Shown piece after piece: positions 51,455-58,936 of a DNA stretch of 64,000 nt (its first letter is position 1; every line of letters starts with the position of its first letter). Where the stretch lies: assembly GCF_002210345.1 (NCBI RefSeq), contig NZ_MWQI01000010.1, positions 58,127-122,126 on the forward strand, given 5' to 3'. The DNA comes from Fibrobacter sp. UWB4 (GTDB lineage Bacteria; Fibrobacterota; Fibrobacteria; Fibrobacterales; Fibrobacteraceae). The notes beneath the pieces are model-generated. The model was given only the letters and a program-made list of their open reading frames with translations, made no database searches and was not told the origin of the DNA. Made by a program: the position numbers and the translations under genes.

Positions 51455-51880
51455 TTATGCTCTCAGAATTTCGATAAGCTGTTTTGCATTCTTTTCGATG
51501 AGCACGAATGCTTCGAACATGCGGGCTTCGCGCCACTTGGTCAGGTACTTCGTCTGCCAGTCCACGGCGATCACGTCCGGGTCCTTTGGTCCGTTTTCGT
51601 TCTGGTACCAGACTTCCTTCGTGATTTCGCGAATCATGGCGCCCATTTCGGCAGCCGGCTGTAAAGAACCTTTGCAAAGAAGAAGTGCACGAAGGTTGTC
51701 GAGCAGGATTTCGTCAGAGGGATTTTCGGCATCCTCGCGGGCGCATTCCCAGATTTCGTCCCGATGACGTTCCGTCCAGCCCATCAAGTATTGTTTGGTC
51801 TTTTCAAGCTCGCCCTTGGCAAGCTTTTCATCGACCGCTTCGCGCGGATAATATATGCTGTTTGGATAGAATTCAATCAT
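51455..51880 (-). CDS. Conserved-looking protein of unknown function
   Basis: 141 residues, no signal peptide or membrane segment. AAGGAGGT lies 6 bases upstream of the ATG, the strongest ribosome site in the window. The sequence is helical and acidic: residues 10-60 contain YYPREAVDEKLAKGELEKTK and WTERHRDEIWECAREDAENP, and the C-terminus ends AFVLIEKNAKQLIEILRA. No family recognised. It lies alone between palindromic repeats and tRNA-Leu. The good ribosome site and consistent codon use support a real gene. Confidence 0.7.
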   Translation of the reverse strand: MIEFYPNSIYYPREAVDEKLAKGELEKTKQYLMGWTERHRDEIWECAREDAENPSDEILLDNLRALLLCKGSLQPAAEMGAMIREITKEVWYQNENGPKDPDVIAVDWQTKYLTKWREARMFEAFVLIEKNAKQLIEILRA

Positions 51881-51918
51881 GATCTACCTCCTTCTGCGAA
51901 GTTAAAGCACAAAGACAA

Positions 51919-52001
<83 letters not shown>

Positions 52002-52121
52002 AGGTTGTGCGAGCAGAATATAGCAAATTTAAGTAGGATAAATTATGCAATTGGGCCAATTATTATGGAAAATATCACATTTTCCCCTAAAAAAATATTT
52101 TCTGTTTACAAATGTTTACTT

Positions 52122-52149
52122 TTGAAGTAGTGTTAATGTATATTATAAA
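52122..52149 (+). promoter_or_regulatory. Possible promoter of pseudopilin genes
   Basis: TTGAAG (52122-52127) and TATAAA (52144-52149) are 16 bp apart, about 70 bp upstream of the ATG at 52220. Both hexamers are plausible but not perfect. Confidence 0.4.
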
Positions 52150-52219
52150 TTAGACCAAAACGAGAAAAAGGCATCTTTTTATTGTTAATTTTGGTTCGGT
52201 CCTGTTTGGAGATTTTTGT

Positions 52220-52759
52220 ATGTTGAATTACGGTTCTAAAAAGAACGGCTATACTTTGATAGAAGTCCTTGTCGTTGTGTCGATTATGGGAATTCTGTCT
52301 TCTATGGGCGTCGTGAGCCTGCGTGGTGCCGTAGTCAATAGCCGAATGAAGGATAACGCTTTAAATACGACCGCTTTTTTGGAACGAATTGCCAATGAAG
52401 CTAATCGTATGTCCAAGACCCTTTGCGTCAAGAAAATTTCTCCACATGGACTTGGTGTGTATGTAACGGATGATTGCAGTAGCCTTCCGGAAAATACGTA
52501 CGATACTTTTTATATCGACGCTCCTGCCGTTTTTGGCTGTGATAATCAAATCCAATTTAGCGTTTTTGAAGGTTCTGACTGGGCTGGTGGCGATGGTGTC
52601 ATTTTCCAGCCCCGCATCGGGCTTTCTGCGGCTCCTTCTACGGGATATATCTGCATGCAGTATGGCGATGATGATGTCTACGCTGTGGCTGCGAAGTATA
52701 AAAACAAGAATATGATTGTCCCTATGTGGAGATCTGGTACCTATTGGGATGAATTGTAG
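52220..52759 (+). CDS. Type II/IV pseudopilin
   Basis: 179 residues. The prepilin leader MLNYGSKKNG is cut before YTLIEVLVVVSIMGIL, where the Glu at mature position 5 is present. The hydrophobic helix is followed by a globular domain with Cys pairs (TLCVKK, DDCSS, FGCDN, YICMQ). A pseudopilin of type II secretion or minor pilin of GspH/FimT kind. It lies 7 bp upstream of a second prepilin. No secretion ATPase, secretin or prepilin peptidase is in the window, so the machine it joins is elsewhere. Confidence 0.85.
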   Translation: MLNYGSKKNGYTLIEVLVVVSIMGILSSMGVVSLRGAVVNSRMKDNALNTTAFLERIANEANRMSKTLCVKKISPHGLGVYVTDDCSSLPENTYDTFYIDAPAVFGCDNQIQFSVFEGSDWAGGDGVIFQPRIGLSAAPSTGYICMQYGDDDVYAVAAKYKNKNMIVPMWRSGTYWDEL

Positions 52760-52766
52760 GTGAACT

Positions 52767-53228
52767 ATGACGAAACTTTTGAAAAATAAGAAAGGCTTCG
52801 GTATTGTAGAGATCCTGGTCGCAGCTGCGGTCCTTGGTTTTATGTATATGGCGGTGCTCAATCTCCAAGGCGGTAACCACGATGCCCTGTTGCGCATTCG
52901 CGGGCGCGATGGTGCCATTGAAGTTGCACAGCAGGTTTTGGATTCCCTTAAGTCTATAGGGATTGCGGCGATCCCGTCGAAGTCTCTTTCCGATACGACT
53001 TTTGAAGTTCCCGATATCAACCGCAAATGGGCTCGTGGCCTTGGCGATTCTGCAACGGTGACTTATTCGCCGATGGTGACTGTTGCCCCGACTCAGAATT
53101 ACACGTCGCAATCATCGTCGCAGTTCGAGACGGTATCGCACATTTATGCTAAACAGGTGAAAGTCAGGGTTTCCTGGAACTTTAAGGGTTCCACGCAGTC
53201 TATTGAAGTCTCGAGTGTAATTAGATGA
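52767..53228 (+). CDS. PilV/GspI-like minor pseudopilin
   Basis: 153 residues. The prepilin signal reads MTKLLKNKKG with mature FGIVEILVAAAVLGFMYMAV and Glu at position 5. The following NLQGGNHDALLRIRGRDGAI and the absence of a large globular domain resemble PilV/GspI minor pilins. Co-transcribed with the pseudopilin at 52220 (7-bp gap). The 3' side is bounded by a composite repeat at 53231. Confidence 0.8.
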   Translation: MTKLLKNKKGFGIVEILVAAAVLGFMYMAVLNLQGGNHDALLRIRGRDGAIEVAQQVLDSLKSIGIAAIPSKSLSDTTFEVPDINRKWARGLGDSATVTYSPMVTVAPTQNYTSQSSSQFETVSHIYAKQVKVRVSWNFKGSTQSIEVSSVIR

Positions 53229-53230
53229 AA

Positions 53231-53317
53231 TGTCATCCTGAGCGAAGTCGAAGGATCCAGTAAAAATATTCGCTAGAAATAACTGGATTCCTCGTCCTAA
53301 CGGACTCGGAATGACGT
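53231..53317. repeat. Composite inverted repeat, MITE-like
   Basis: A half beginning GTCATCC and ending GGATCCAGT (53232-53261) faces, across ~22 bp, a half beginning ACTGGATTCC and ending GGAATGAC (53282-53314). Outer and inner arms pair with few mismatches, so the whole ~85 bp is a large imperfect palindrome made of two smaller hairpins. The halves are versions of the element at 23120. Confidence 0.7.
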
Positions 53318-53328
53318 TGTTTTGTCTG

Positions 53329-54693
53329 TTAATTTCCTAATATGTGCATTATCACGGGCCGGTTCTTGCCGGCCTCTGTTTTATGTATCGTGAGCTTTCC
53401 GGTGCTATCGTAGCTGAATTGGTCGCCAACGCGTTCCCCGTTCACGTAGTTGAGGCTGTCCTTCAATATGCCGCTCGGGTACCAGTTGCGCCAGATGCCG
53501 TGACGCTTGGAGTTTCCGTCTGCGTCTGTTTGCCAAAAACCTTCGCTTGCCATTCTGCCGCCCATGCTGTCTGGGTAGAAACTGCGGCTTGTTTGAATAT
53601 GCGGTGTGCTGTGCGAGCTATCGGCGGTGCTATCCTCGCGTACCCAGAGTTCTTCGTACAAAAGAACGTGCCCTTTTTGAATGTAGCGGAGCGTTGCCGG
53701 ATATTTGCCGATGCTTTTCTTGAAATCGTCCTTGTGACTTAAAGTGCAAGAGTCGAGGGTACCATTGGGTTTTTCTGAATGGACGAATAAGGTTTCGGCA
53801 CAGAATAGCGTTGATGAATTTGCGCAGGTTCCATAAGCGATGCCGGTAACTTCGGATTTATTTGTGGAATCTTCCGCAATAAAACTGCTTTCTCGGACAA
53901 TGTTGTTGTTCTCGTCGAACCACTGTATTTTTTCACGCCCCTTGAAAAAGCTTGACTTGATTTTTTTGATGAGGGAACCGTCTGCCCTGTAGAATGTTAG
54001 AGGCAATGGAGCGAATTGACTTTGTATAACCCCCTCTTCCATGATTTGCGCTTGTTCGCAATTTCCGGCGGCAGAATCAACGGGTCCGTATGATTCGTAG
54101 TATTTTTTGTAATTGCCTTCTAAATAGCCGTTCACGCAATCGTAGTATTCCGTGATTTTGCAGTTTCTCCCAAAACGCTTGACATATCCGTTGGCTTCAT
54201 GGCATCTATTTTCTTCGGCAAGTACTCCGTTGTCGTGAAAATGTTTCCACACTCCGATGTGGTTCCCGTTGTCGTCGTAATGCCATTCAATTGCTTTTAC
54301 CCCATTGTGATGATAGCCTTCCCAGTCGCCAACAGGGTGGTCGTCTTTATAGAACTGGACCGCTTCGACTTTCTTGTTCTGGTAGTAAACCGTCCACTTG
54401 CCGTCTTTTTTCCCTTTGTTGTAGCGCCCGACCATCGCAACATCGCCAAAGCCTGTCCAGCGCTTGAATTCCCCGTGCGGGAGGCTGTCTTCGTAGGGGA
54501 TTTCGAGTTCCTTGATGCCGTCGTTGTACCATTCGTTACGCTTGAGGATGGTGCCGTCGGGGTAGACCCAGATGGATGTCTTTTTGACGCCGTTAGCGTG
54601 CCTTGCGAGGATATGTTCTTCAGCCCGCTCGACTGTACAGCCGGCGAAATAGCATAAAATGGCAAAAAAGACGATTAAATGACGGAGTTTCAT
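53329..54693 (-). CDS. MORN/YwqK-repeat lipoprotein
   Basis: 454 residues. The ATG at 54693 opens a lipoprotein signal (MKLRHLIVFFAILCYFAGC); a longer frame upstream has no ribosome site. The mature part has MORN-variant repeats of YwqK type: GEFKRWTGFGDVAMVGRYNK, KKDGKWTVYYQNKKVEAVQF, GDWEGYHHNGVKAIEWHYDD, GVWKHFHDNGVLAEENR, and near the C-terminus HGIWRNWYPSGILKDSLNYV. Such proteins are often annotated as toxin-antitoxin YwqK antitoxins, a label with little functional meaning. Here it is an exported lipoprotein. Divergent from the next plus-strand genes. Confidence 0.82.
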   Translation of the reverse strand: MKLRHLIVFFAILCYFAGCTVERAEEHILARHANGVKKTSIWVYPDGTILKRNEWYNDGIKELEIPYEDSLPHGEFKRWTGFGDVAMVGRYNKGKKDGKWTVYYQNKKVEAVQFYKDDHPVGDWEGYHHNGVKAIEWHYDDNGNHIGVWKHFHDNGVLAEENRCHEANGYVKRFGRNCKITEYYDCVNGYLEGNYKKYYESYGPVDSAAGNCEQAQIMEEGVIQSQFAPLPLTFYRADGSLIKKIKSSFFKGREKIQWFDENNNIVRESSFIAEDSTNKSEVTGIAYGTCANSSTLFCAETLFVHSEKPNGTLDSCTLSHKDDFKKSIGKYPATLRYIQKGHVLLYEELWVREDSTADSSHSTPHIQTSRSFYPDSMGGRMASEGFWQTDADGNSKRHGIWRNWYPSGILKDSLNYVNGERVGDQFSYDSTGKLTIHKTEAGKNRPVIMHILGN

Positions 54694-54769
54694 TGTTCGT
54701 AAAGTAGAAAAAAAGTAATTTCTAGGTGTGAACGGACAGACAAAAAAAACAATTGCAGAAACTTTGCAC

Positions 54770-55516
54770 ATGAAAATCCAGACGCCCTGGATCTGGCTTG
54801 TCGTCGTTCTTACGATTTGCCTCACGGCGCTGTTTTACGTTTCGCAAAAACCGCAGGTCGCCGTTTATTCCCAGTACGTGAAGTCGCTTTGCGATTACCA
54901 GTTTGCCGATGCGAGCCTCATGCGTTCGATGGAACGTGTCCGTAGCGGTTACGAGGTGGATTCGGCGGTGGTGCTTGCGCAGATGATGACGCTCCGCGAA
55001 GTGGCGCTTTCGTTTGAGGCTGGCATCCAGAAACTTGAACAGTCGGGCTTTTCGGCGCCTCCGGCGGCGTCGGTTTCGCAATTCAAATCGAGCGTCCTTG
55101 CGAAGGTCTCGTGCTTGCAGCGCTATCTTTCGGAACGCTTGGCGTGGCATGACGATTTGGAACGCGTTTACCGCCTGATGGAGATGAACTCTTCGGACAT
55201 CGATTTGTCGCTTTTGCGCAAGCTGGATTCTGCACGTGCGGGGTATGACGTGTTGCTGGATGACCTTGTGTTGCCGGAGTCGATCAACAAGCGCGTCGTG
55301 TCGCTGCTCGAAAAAAATCGGAATTTGCACAATGTCTGGAACCAGTTCGATAACGATAAGACGCTCAGCGTGAGTGATGAACTGCTCCACTTTTTCCAGA
55401 TGGAATACGTGAAAGAAATTTCTTTGTCGGCGAAAGTTCCGCTAGCGTTCTACTTCCTGTCGCTTGTGCTTTTGCTTGCTACATTCTTCTTTATATTTAA
55501 GTCTAACAAGGATTAA
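54770..55516 (+). CDS. Two-segment membrane protein of unknown function
   Basis: 248 residues. An N-terminal membrane helix (WIWLVVVLTICLTALFYV) and a C-terminal one (AFYFLSLVLLLATFFFIF) flank a ~175-residue extracytoplasmic helical domain (SLMRSMERVRSGYEVDSAVV, FKSSVLAKVSCLQRYLSE). The layout resembles four-helix sensor domains without any output domain. The ATG at 54770 gives a compact start; a GTG at 54728 would add 14 residues. No clear ribosome site for either. It lies 1 bp before the next gene. Confidence 0.65.
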   Translation: MKIQTPWIWLVVVLTICLTALFYVSQKPQVAVYSQYVKSLCDYQFADASLMRSMERVRSGYEVDSAVVLAQMMTLREVALSFEAGIQKLEQSGFSAPPAASVSQFKSSVLAKVSCLQRYLSERLAWHDDLERVYRLMEMNSSDIDLSLLRKLDSARAGYDVLLDDLVLPESINKRVVSLLEKNRNLHNVWNQFDNDKTLSVSDELLHFFQMEYVKEISLSAKVPLAFYFLSLVLLLATFFFIFKSNKD

Positions 55517-55517
55517 A

Positions 55518-56108
55518 ATGTCTGTATTTCGTGTTCGTAAAGTTGCTTTTATCAATTTTGGATTGCTGTTCATCTTCCTTGCGAGCTGGATTTCGTGGTA
55601 CATGTACCCTCTCGCGAGAAGCGTTACGAAGGAGTTCTCTTTTGAATACGGCTTCGCTGCGGCTGAGTGGGAAGAGCACTTCTTTTATGGCAAGGTGAGC
55701 TATGCCGCTGTTCCTAGCTTGTTTGGTGGTTCGAATATTCCGTTCTTTGATAAAATCTATTTCCAGCTCAACGGGGATTCCAAGTGCACGTTTGTCCTTT
55801 ATGCAAACGATGAAATTCTTGACGAACTTGCGGAATGGTACGATTTTTCGGCTGCAAATGCAAGCGAAATCCCGATGGAGGTGCGCGCGGTTAAGGTGGG
55901 GGACAAGTATGTCGTGAAGTCCATGACCTCGACAGAGGGGACGCTCAGCTGGGAATATTTGATGGACGAATTCCATTTTTACTGGTGCTTTGTGGGCTTG
56001 TGTCTTGTAGCCTTTATGGTGCTTGTAGGGATTGCGTTGATTCTTGTGGGGCTTGTGCATAAGCCGCGCCAGCTGAAATCCCAGCCTTTGCCAAACGGTG
56101 CTGAATGA
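55518..56108 (+). CDS. Membrane protein of unknown function
   Basis: 196 residues. An N-terminal membrane helix (INFGLLFIFLASWISWYM) and a C-terminal one (FVGLCLVAFMVLVGIALILV) flank a ~125-residue periplasmic domain (KIYFQLNGDSKCTFVLYAND, VRAVKVGDKYVVKSMTST). AAGGAT lies 7 bases before the ATG. It has the same two-helix topology as the upstream gene, with a 1-bp gap, so the two proteins may form a complex. No known family. The downstream hydrolase overlaps it by 4 bp. Confidence 0.68.
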   Translation: MSVFRVRKVAFINFGLLFIFLASWISWYMYPLARSVTKEFSFEYGFAAAEWEEHFFYGKVSYAAVPSLFGGSNIPFFDKIYFQLNGDSKCTFVLYANDEILDELAEWYDFSAANASEIPMEVRAVKVGDKYVVKSMTSTEGTLSWEYLMDEFHFYWCFVGLCLVAFMVLVGIALILVGLVHKPRQLKSQPLPNGAE

Positions 56109-56890
56109 TGAACCGGTCCGTTTTTTTTGTGGTGCTGCTGTTTGCTTTTTTCATGGCAGGCGGGCAGACCTTTGCTGCGCAGGATTCCCTGCTTGTCCCG
56201 TTTGGGGAGTCTGGGGGCGAAAGCGCAACGGGAATCTGGTGGCCGGAACCTGTGGCCAAGAAAGCGGCTAAAGTAAGTAAGTCCAGGATTGCGAAGCGTG
56301 ATGAAAATTTGCGCGCTGTTCGCGAGCGGGCTTCGGTCGTTGTATGGTTTCACGGTGGCATGAGTAGTGGCCATTGCGAAAAGGGATTTGTTGCCGGAGC
56401 CGATTTTGCGGAACTTTATCCCGAAAAAATTGTGGTCAGCGTTTCTGCTTGCCGCGAGAACCATTGGCTGACAAGGGGCATGATCGACGCTGTTGATGCG
56501 GCGCTTGATTCCGTGGCGGCCGGGAGAAAGGTTCCGGTGGAGCACGTGTCACTGGTGGGAATCTCGGATGGCACTCTTGGTGTCTTGGCTTATTCGGTTG
56601 AAGGTCGCCGGAAGGTGGATGACCGTTTGCTGATGAGTTCTTTCGGGAAATTCCTGGGAGAACCGGCGGTGCTTGCATCGCAGAAGAAAATGCAGTCGGG
56701 GCGTTTCCGCTTTTTGCAGGGGGGCAAGGATAGGCTTTATCCGTCAGACCAGACGGTTCCGTGGATAACGGATTTTTGCAAGGTGGTTTCGGTGGACTGC
56801 GAACTCCGGTTCGACCCGGAAGGCGAACACGACTGGAACTACTGGAAGGGCCGGCGCATGGACTGGATCCGCGACGCCATCCGCAAATAA
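56105..56890 (+). CDS. Exported alpha/beta-hydrolase-like protein
   Basis: 261 residues. Signal peptide (FFVVLLFAFFMAGGQTFAA), then an alpha/beta-hydrolase fold: VVVWFHGGMSSG (oxyanion loop), LVGISDGTLGVLAYSV with a G-x-S-x-G nucleophile elbow, and DPEGEHDWNYW, whose His fits the catalytic base. An acid residue probably lies in GGKDRLYPSD. These motifs are typical of dienelactone-hydrolase or esterase-like enzymes, but no substrate is evident. It overlaps the preceding membrane protein by 4 bp and ends the trio. Confidence 0.72.
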   Translation: MMNRSVFFVVLLFAFFMAGGQTFAAQDSLLVPFGESGGESATGIWWPEPVAKKAAKVSKSRIAKRDENLRAVRERASVVVWFHGGMSSGHCEKGFVAGADFAELYPEKIVVSVSACRENHWLTRGMIDAVDAALDSVAAGRKVPVEHVSLVGISDGTLGVLAYSVEGRRKVDDRLLMSSFGKFLGEPAVLASQKKMQSGRFRFLQGGKDRLYPSDQTVPWITDFCKVVSVDCELRFDPEGEHDWNYWKGRRMDWIRDAIRK

Positions 56891-56933
56891 TTTGGGCTTT
56901 GCGCACAAATAACCGCCAAATTCAAGCGACCCC

Positions 56934-56961
56934 TTGACAAAAGGGCTATTTTTTTCAAAAT
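56934..56961 (+). promoter_or_regulatory. Promoter of tRNA-Leu(CAG)
   Basis: TTGACA at 56934-56939 and CAAAAT at 56956-56961 are spaced 16 bp; the -10 hexamer is weak. It lies 13 bp upstream of the mature tRNA. The CCCCTTG context resembles the rrn promoter at 63766. Confidence 0.5.
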
Positions 56962-56973
56962 TTGGTGCACCAC

Positions 56974-57057
56974 GCGGATGTGGTGGAATTGGTAGACACG
57001 CTAGATTCAGGTTCTAGTGCCTGCAAGGGCATGAAGGTTCAAGTCCTTTCATCCGCA
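56974..57057 (+). tRNA. tRNA-Leu (anticodon CAG)
   Basis: Acceptor GCGGATG pairs with CATCCGC, discriminator A. The D-arm is GTGGTGGAATTGGTAGACAC-type, the anticodon loop TTCAGGT, the class II variable arm TGCCTGCAAGGGCA, and the T-loop TTCAAGT. 84 nt; CCA not encoded. Confidence 0.95.
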
Positions 57058-57060
57058 CTG

Positions 57061-57098
57061 AAAAACCCGGTAGTTCGCTATCGGGTTTTTCGTTTTTT
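57061..57098 (+). terminator. Terminator of tRNA-Leu(CAG)
   Basis: AAAACCCGGTAG (57062-57073) pairs with CTATCGGGTTTT (57078-57089), followed by CGTTTTTTTT. Confidence 0.85.
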
Positions 57099-57172
57099 TT
57101 CTCGATAACGTCATTCTCGACTAACGAAAATATGTACTCTTTTGGGCGATTGTTTTTTTGCGAAAGGTCATA

Positions 57173-57751
57173 ATGAGCGATTGTTTAGACAATGAACTTT
57201 GCGAATTTACGCTGCAAGAGGTTGTGGGCGACCGCGTTCTGCTGCGGCCGCTTGTCGATGCGGACGTGCAGCCTCTGTTCGAGTTGATTGAAGGCTCTCG
57301 CGAGTTCTTGTCGGTGCATTTGCCGTGGCCTGCTGAGGAATGCTTTACTCCCGAAGATATTGCCTCGAAAATTGATGCTTGGGACTTGCAGGCGCAGATG
57401 GCTAACGGCGCTTGCTGGGGCGTTTTCGAGAAGGCTTCGCAAAAAATCGCGGGTTGCATTATGCTTGGCTGGGTGCAGTGGAAAAACCGCTCGGCGACTG
57501 TGAGCTATTGGCTCGGCAAGGATTTTTGCGGGCGTGGGCTTGCGACTGAAGCGCTTTTGCTCGTGGCGGGCGAATCTTTTGCGATGGGGCTGAACCGCCT
57601 CGAACTGACGGCGGCGGTCAACAACCCGAAGAGTGCCGCCGTTGCCCGCCGTGCCGGATTTGCGGAAGAAGGAATCTGTCGTGAGTACGAGCGTCTCCAC
57701 GGGCGCTTCGAAGACCATGTCCGCTTTTCGCTTCTCGCGAAAGATTTTTAA
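57173..57751 (+). CDS. GNAT acetyltransferase (RimJ/RimL-like)
   Basis: 192 residues. It transfers an acetyl group from acetyl-CoA to a protein N-terminus or small amine. GNAT layout: RVLLRPLVDADVQPLFELIE, IAGCIMLGWVQWKNRSATVS, the acetyl-CoA loop YWLGKDFCGRGLATEALLLV (GRGLAT, here standing for the Q/RxxGxG/A motif) and LELTAAVNNPKSAAVARRAG. These match RimJ/RimL-type enzymes. The ATG at 57173 has AAAGG upstream; a TTG at 57158 is less likely. No neighbour suggests the substrate. Confidence 0.88.
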   Translation: MSDCLDNELCEFTLQEVVGDRVLLRPLVDADVQPLFELIEGSREFLSVHLPWPAEECFTPEDIASKIDAWDLQAQMANGACWGVFEKASQKIAGCIMLGWVQWKNRSATVSYWLGKDFCGRGLATEALLLVAGESFAMGLNRLELTAAVNNPKSAAVARRAGFAEEGICREYERLHGRFEDHVRFSLLAKDF

Positions 57752-58090
57752 GTGCGTTCGGGGCGTTGCGGGGTGCCCCCGCTAGAAGGGGTGATGGAAG
57801 ACTTGCCCTAGAAGGAGGTGCCCGCTCGGTGGCGGGCATGACATGAGGGGCAAGGCTGCAATCAGGGGGAATCTTCCCCCCTTTTATAGTCCGTTCGGCT
57901 CTATTGCGTTAATGAAACTCCGTCTACGCCTCACTCTCGCCAACGCGACTTGTTTATACAAGTCGTTTATGGCTCACGTGTGAAATTCAAGATGTAAAAT
58001 AACGTCGACTACAAGTATGGTTACTTGAGTAAACGAGAAAAGCTTTTTATTCTTTGATTTTGTGGTGGAAGACTTCTATTTTATAGCTGT
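57752..58090. other. Gene-free region with several palindromes
   Basis: No coding frame is supported in these ~340 bp. Visible elements: a palindromic repeat at 57819-57840 (TGCCCGC/GCGGGCA then TGACA); a possible terminator at 57865-57886 (GGGGGAA/TTCCCCC then CTTTT); and a perfect 8-bp stem CGACTTGT/ACAAGTCG at 57946-57965. AT-rich DNA before 58091 probably contains the promoter of the next gene. Confidence 0.6.
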
Positions 58091-58936
58091 ATGGAAACAG
58101 GAGAAAATCGCATAGTTGAACCTGATGTTTTGTTGTACACGAACTATCGTGTATTTTTGCGGGATTATTACGAGTTCAAGAAGAAGACGGTTCCGGCGTT
58201 CAGCCTCCGGTTCTTCGCGGAAAAGGCTGGGCTTTCGAGCCATGCCCATCTCAAGCTCACGATTGACGGCAAGCGGAATATTACAAAGAACACGGTTGTA
58301 AAGCTTATTCACGGTCTCGGATTGGATGGCCAGCGAGCTGCATATTTTGAAAGTCTAGTTTTTTTCAATCAGGCCCAGACGGATGCGGATAAGCAGGTCT
58401 ACTACGCCCAGCTTTTGAAGGCGAGTCCGCGCTCCAAGCTGCACAAAATGGATTCTGCTCAGCTTCGTATTTTCCGCGAATGGCATCATTCTGCGATTCT
58501 TGAGATGGTGGCTCTCAAGGATTTTCGGCCTGTTCCCGACTGGATTTCGAAACGTCTTGGCGGTCTTGTGACGCCTGCCCAGGTGATGGAGTCGCTCAAG
58601 CTTCTCGTTGAACTTGGACTTCTGGTGAAGACTGCTAACGGCTACCGGCAGCGCGACCCCTTGATTACGACGGACGATGAAGTCCAGGATCTGATGGTCA
58701 AGATGTATCATCTGCAGATGCTGAAGCTCTCGGCGGACATGCTTTCGGCGCTTCCGGCTGCTCAAAGGGATGTTTCGGCGCTGACTTTTAGCATTAAGCG
58801 CGAAGATTTCCCGAATTTGAAAAAACATTTGCAACTTATGCGCAAAGAACTGCTAGATTTCTCTGCAAAAGCGGGAGAAGCTGAAGAGGTTGTGCAAATC
58901 AACATCCAGCTTTACCCTCTTACACGAGGAGTATGA
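58091..58936 (+). CDS. TIGR02147-family protein (DUF4423), putative regulator
   Basis: 281 residues. The sequence fits the TIGR02147 family, a large paralogous set in Fibrobacter. An N-terminal NYRVFLRDYYEFKKKTVPAF is followed by a helix-turn-helix-like region (FSLRFFAEKAGLSSHAHLKL and NITKNTVVKLIHGLGLDGQR), then a C-terminal domain with VMESLKLLVELGLLVKTANG, resembling a winged helix, and a final ALTFSIKREDFPNLKKHLQL. Probably a transcription regulator acting on the next gene. It overlaps the lipoprotein start region by 1 bp and has the typical operon position. Confidence 0.85.
   Translation: METGENRIVEPDVLLYTNYRVFLRDYYEFKKKTVPAFSLRFFAEKAGLSSHAHLKLTIDGKRNITKNTVVKLIHGLGLDGQRAAYFESLVFFNQAQTDADKQVYYAQLLKASPRSKLHKMDSAQLRIFREWHHSAILEMVALKDFRPVPDWISKRLGGLVTPAQVMESLKLLVELGLLVKTANGYRQRDPLITTDDEVQDLMVKMYHLQMLKLSADMLSALPAAQRDVSALTFSIKREDFPNLKKHLQLMRKELLDFSAKAGEAEEVVQINIQLYPLTRGV

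Noticed and set aside
53329..54693. Toxin-antitoxin label for the MORN-repeat protein
   Set aside because: No toxin gene is adjacent and the protein is an exported lipoprotein; only the repeat type is shared with YwqK.
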